This document shows, piece by piece, positions 60,001-64,000 of a stretch of DNA of 64,000 bases. The notes below the pieces were generated by a model. The model did not search any database, was not told the origin of the DNA, and saw only the letters and a list, made by a program, of their open reading frames with translations. The stretch is from Pristionchus mayeri. Taxonomy: Eukaryota > Nematoda > Chromadorea > Rhabditida > Neodiplogasteridae. The position numbers and the translations under genes were made by a program. The stretch spans positions 38,630,901-38,694,900 of the forward strand of contig BTRK01000006.1 in assembly GCA_036245805.1 (NCBI GenBank), written 5' to 3'. Position 1 is the first letter of the stretch. The number at the start of each line of letters is the position of its first letter.

Positions 60001-62154
60001 TGTGCAATGATGCAGGAAATTGAACGAAAGGTTGAGCAAAGAGGACCTCGTCATCCGAGAATCACAGTGTTCATCCTCATATATGAATATAGGCAAATTC
60101 CTCATTTCGGTGAGCGTTGGTCGAAGAGGAGTGAGGAATGAGTGAGATTGTAGGCATCCAGACACCCTTTGTATGCCGGAACCCGCGACGATAAACGAGC
60201 GATGATGGATCCAGTATGCGAGTAGGAGTAGTGTTTTAGTCGATTACAATGAGACACAGCGAGATACAACCAATGAGCGATGGAGCAAAACATCTGCACA
60301 AGCATGGGAAGGGAACGACTGTCTTCTCTCTCTCTCTCACTCGATCATATGCATACTCGATTGTGCGCAAGTCTCGGAATAGCTGATGCGCAGGTTGTTT
60401 CAGGAGTGAGCAGCATAACAGTGCGCGAGAAGGGATGGGGGAGGGACAGGGGGAGGAATAAGCAATGGAAGGGAGGAAGGAGTAAGTAAGCGCACTCCCG
60501 ATTATTGCGTTCGTCCCCCGCTCTCATTCGCCTTATGAAGAGAGGCCGATGGGGAACAATGGAAGTGAAGTTCGAGAAGCGAAAAACACTAGAGAAAACG
60601 GCCAATCGAATACTGATGAATCACTTTTCGCAACGAGTTTTTTTAAGCTGGCCGGATATTCAGAGGAAGTAGAGATGAGTGGAGGGGAGGGGGGAGAGGG
60701 GGGGGGGGATCTGAAAGGGGACGAGGGATCCTGCAACTCGACGGCATTCTCGTCATCGTTGATGCGAGAGGAGAACACGCGATGATCAGAAAGCAGAGCT
60801 TCCGAGAAGAAAGAAGAGAAGAGAAGGGAAGGACCCACTCACTGCGACGAGTCTAAAGGTTCCATGGAAACCCGGAGCAATCTACCCTCCATTACGTGCA
60901 CGCTCTCTGGCTCTCACTGACAACGCTAGAAACGTGGAGAATTGAGTTGAAACCCGTGCAAATCCTTGCATCGGGATTACACGCGCCGACAAACGCGTGG
61001 GTCTATAACACGACGGAGAATAATAACAATGGACTGGCGACTGAGGGTACACCTAATTCAGGCTGAGAGAGAAAGTCACGTAAGGGACTACTCGTACGAA
61101 GAAACACAAGGAAGAAATACGAAGCAGCTAGCAGTAATTATGAAGGGATCATCAAACAGCGAACGGAGGATATCCGACTCCCTCCTCTTCCCCCTCCCCC
61201 CCTCTTCCCCCTCTCCTGCCTTATCTATTTTACTGGAGAGCTCATTGAGAGCGTGTTGATGATTGGTTGTGAGTATTTGAATAGGGGCGAGAACGGGTTG
61301 AAAGGGCGGCAGCATCGCCGGTTTGTTTGCGGTAGATGTTATCACTCAAGTGAAACTCTGCGAACGCTTTCGAAGGAAAGCGTTCGCAGAGTGCGCAGAG
61401 TAAGAGGATTCGTTAGGAAGAGATCACACACAGATTAGTCACGGACTCGGAAAATTGAATCTCTAGAAGAATGGACAAGGCAAACAACACGCGATTGATA
61501 TCTTATTCGAAGAGCCTCCATTTATTTACGACTCGAGATGGAATGGAATTGGATTGTACAGGCGACCTCTAATGGCTAGTTATTATGCTTTCTCATGCCT
61601 GAATGAGAAAGACAACGAGTGGAAGCTCCTCAAAACACAAGGGGGGGGGGAGGAACGATTTGGGCGGAGTTAACATCGATGATGATGGAAAAGAAGGAGT
61701 GGATTGGAGAGCAAAAACAACCGAAGAGAACGGGGCTAATTTTGCAGGAACTTCAGGCTAGATGAGGGAGAGGCAGAGATAAATAACTGAAGTGATGGTG
61801 ACCCTCGGGGGTTGTGAAGCCGTACGAGCAAATGTCCGATGATAACGATAACTGAACCACGTTTGAGGAAGGGCAAACAAATGAGGGGAAGAGCATCGAA
61901 TGAATGGTAATCGGGATGGAGTGCAATGAACGATGAATGCATAGATGGGAAGGAGAAGAGGGGAAGTCTCTTCTGGCACGACAATCCCAGCTGTGGAACA
62001 AAATCGCAGGAAGCGAGTGGGGAGGAAGTGCATCTGGGACTGGTCTCGGGGCTTGCCCGGAACCAGGGAATTGGGAAGGGGAGAAAGGCACATCGGGAAC
62101 ACGACCAACGATCGCCTAATGCGACGGGGGATTTACTGAACATATGGGAGGGGA
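57075..62154. other. 5-kb gene-poor region between GPCR and MFS transporter
   Basis: No gene can be supported. The left part should contain the GPCR 5' exon and promoter, and the right end the 3' untranslated region of the transporter gene. The region has GA- and CT-rich tracts, C-runs (about 58516-58530) and G-runs (about 58856-58864 and 60691-60710). A perfect hairpin lies at 61355-61392 (separate entry). Open frames of up to 137 codons are low-complexity and have no splice context. Confidence 0.5.
61355..61392. repeat. Perfect 17-bp hairpin with GAAG loop
   Basis: ACTCTGCGAACGCTTTC is followed by the loop GAAG and its exact reverse complement GAAAGCGTTCGCAGAGT. It is in the gene-poor region and is not followed by a T-run. 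Confidence 0.9.
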
Positions 62155-63608
62155 TTACGCGTTTCTTGCGGATCGAAGGATGTGTCTGTCGGGGACGACG
62201 AGAATGGACGAGGCTCGGGGGAAGACGTAGGTCACCGCCATGAGGGCAAAATTGATCGAGAGGAAGCAGATGACCAATTGGGAGAGTAGGACGATACCCT
62301 GAAGGAAGTGACCGAGTGAGGGAGGAACTCTCTCTATTTCACATGCTCTCTCGTCGTTCACTGAACCATCCAATCACCTGCCACAGCAGACTGAAGCCTG
62401 GTTTGGCCACCAGACGTCGACTAATATCCCGCAGCCTCTCCGGAATGAATCCGCTGAGGGGACGACGGGCGAACGTCCGCTCGAGAACTTCAGCAACTTC
62501 CTGCAGAAAGTTGCCAATATTCTCAGCTTTTTTATCTGATCACTTTGTTGTAATCTTTCTCCCGATATTTCAATTAAAACTGCACCAATGAGATATACTC
62601 GGAGGTGAGATATGAGATTACAACGTGGTTCATTCTAGCAAATTTGCCCTATAATCTCGTTTTGCGCGGGGGCATAATTGCGAACACATTGGTAAAGTGG
62701 ATACCTGGGGACTCTTCATCGATGTTTCCGGGACGTAGAAGATGGTGAAGAAGGCATAGAAGACGTTGCCGACGACGAAGGGAATCAACACCTGCAAAGG
62801 CACGACGCTAGTCTCAAATATCTAATGCATTGTGGATTCTGTCCAGAATCTTAGATAGAACTGCCTTTTGTCATGGAATGATTCGTCTCTGGAGCTTCTT
62901 TGACTCCGTTCTTTTCGTTGTTTTTGAGGGGCGCAACGCGCCAAGGTTTGATGTATGAGCGAAATCATAGAACGAAACCTTGTCTGTGCCGAAAAAGTTG
63001 ATGGCAGAGAGGAGGTAGTTGAGAAGAAGTCCACCGAAAAGGCTCTGCAATCAGTCAATATCATCCGAAAATTGCCTAAAATGGAAACCAATGTACTGAT
63101 TATTGTTTGAGCCAATAATTTCTTCCCACTCTCGTCTGGATTTTGACCTGTCTGGAAACTTTCTGATCTGACAGGACAGAAAGAAGAAGCGTAAAGTGCA
63201 TGCTTCAAGTCTGTTCTTAGGCCGTGATGCGATAATAGCTCATGTACTCCTCCCCTGTATTATCATGTCTGGAAGATTCACCGATTCTAGGTGCTGCAAT
63301 GTCTATATCTTCAAGCACATAATTCTTGAATTCGTTTGGTCTGCGTCTTTTAACACTATCTCTACCAATTTTTATAAAATCTTACATCCATCCAATTGCT
63401 CAAATAACGTCAGAACTGATTAGTAATTCGATGACATGCCCTTGTACCTGCGCAATCCCGCATAGTGCGGTGCCGAGTATTCTGTCCTGGTAGAGGAACA
63501 GTTCGGGCACGATGGTGAAGGCACTCTCTCCCGAGACTCCCGCCATGCAGAGATCCATCGATGCAAGGAAGGGAAGCAGACACGACAGCAGAGAGACGTC
63601 CTTGTGGT
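62155..63608 (-). CDS. SLC2-type MFS sugar transporter, C-terminal part only
   Basis: Five exons join in phase: 63608-63448, 63044-62979, 62791-62705, 62500-62378, 62298-62155, ending in a stop (about 193 residues). The 5' part lies beyond the right edge; exon 1 here starts in phase 1. SGESAFTIVPELFLYQDR matches the SLC2 TM10 region (GPxPxFxxxELF, with R). LFGGLLLNYLLSAINFFG and LIPFVVGNVFYAFFTIFYVP correspond to TM11 and TM12, followed by the classic PETSMKS (PETKGKS) motif. SLC2 proteins carry hexoses or related polyols across the plasma membrane. After a 40-residue linker the last exon encodes another hydrophobic stretch (GIVLLSQLVICFLSINFALM), which is not expected after TM12. The last exon could belong to an alternative isoform, or the protein may have a thirteenth segment. 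Confidence 0.8.
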
Positions 63609-64000
63609 CTGCAAACGCCCACTTGTCAATATTCAATTCAAATTTTTATGTATTCGGTATAGGAAGGATAGCCTCATCTCCATAGCCTTCACAATAATGT
63701 AGTACCTTGAAATCATCGCAGCAACAGTTATTTTACCGATGATGTTTTCTATGTTTTCGCGAATTGGCGTACTGAAGCACTTGATTAGTCATAGATGCAC
63801 TATTTAGTCGTCCTGGCAAGAGCTCAAAATAATCATTCGAATGCTGTAGCCGTCATATCTCGCATGAAAGACGTGTTTTGGTGCATCCTCTATCGACGGG
63901 GAAGCATGATTAAGTGTGTATCTTCCCTCAAGTTGTAATTTCTAGTCTGGGAAAAGGGTCCAATGTTATGCTAGAGATCTTTGCTTCCGACTAATGGGCG
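63609..64000. other. Intron of the MFS transporter gene
   Basis: No exon is recognisable from the acceptor at 63608 to the window edge. The stretch is read as the intron preceding the first visible exon of the transporter. Confidence 0.5.

Overview
This is a eukaryotic window that most likely comes from a nematode. The evidence is short exons (mostly 50-200 nt) with TTTCAG-type acceptors, a few ATGs preceded within 1-20 nt by a splice acceptor as expected for spliced-leader trans-splicing, a TIL-domain secreted protein, an FBF1/DYF-19-like coiled-coil protein, an LGL homologue and a neuropeptide receptor with nematode-like exon density. Introns are longer and GC content is higher than in C. 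elegans, so a diplogastrid-like or other non-Caenorhabditis nematode is plausible. I cannot name the species. All exon models are hand-built from the sequence. Reading phase was checked at every junction, but no transcript evidence is available.

Left part (1-12.7 kb): a repeat-rich region. It holds a mariner cut by the window edge (1-1085, minus), a 1.1-kb foldback (about 1562-2656), an 11-exon gene for a secreted Cys-rich TIL-domain protein (5245-3007, minus) with a 310-bp palindromic MITE in one intron, a second, decayed mariner (about 5642-8132, plus) split by a 1,434-bp TA-flanked palindrome, and a six-exon divergent ETS transcription factor gene (10217-8433, minus).

Middle (12.7-44.7 kb): a complete 16-exon SLC6 neutral amino acid transporter (18629-12753, minus), a 4.9-kb divergent intergenic region with a purine/pyrimidine switch, a 17-exon FBF1-like coiled-coil gene (23538-29270, plus), tRNA-Ala(AGC), a 24-exon lgl gene (30702-40420, plus) with an antisense tRNA-Met(CAT) in an intron, and a three-exon 90-residue small protein gene (42155-43581, plus).

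Right part (44.7-64 kb): an 18-exon coiled-coil protein gene (49321-44671, minus) carrying tRNA-Ile(AAT) in an intron, two tandem Tyr/Arg/Trp-rich small genes (49870-51448 and 52139-53337, plus) that look like muscle or structural proteins, an NPY/NPF-type GPCR (57074-53874, minus; first exon not located) with a 5'-damaged tRNA-Pro in an intron, a 5-kb gene-poor stretch, and the 3' half of an SLC2-type MFS transporter (63608-62155, minus) with an unexpected extra C-terminal membrane segment.

The genes do not form one pathway. They read as unrelated neighbours on a chromosome arm: polarity (lgl), cilia (FBF1-like), neuronal signalling or transport (SLC6, GPCR) and structural proteins. The points most worth checking are the in-frame 24-bp repeat that duplicates a splice donor in the ETS gene, the tandem Tyr-rich pair, the 90-residue orphan gene and the hidden Cys-rich gene.
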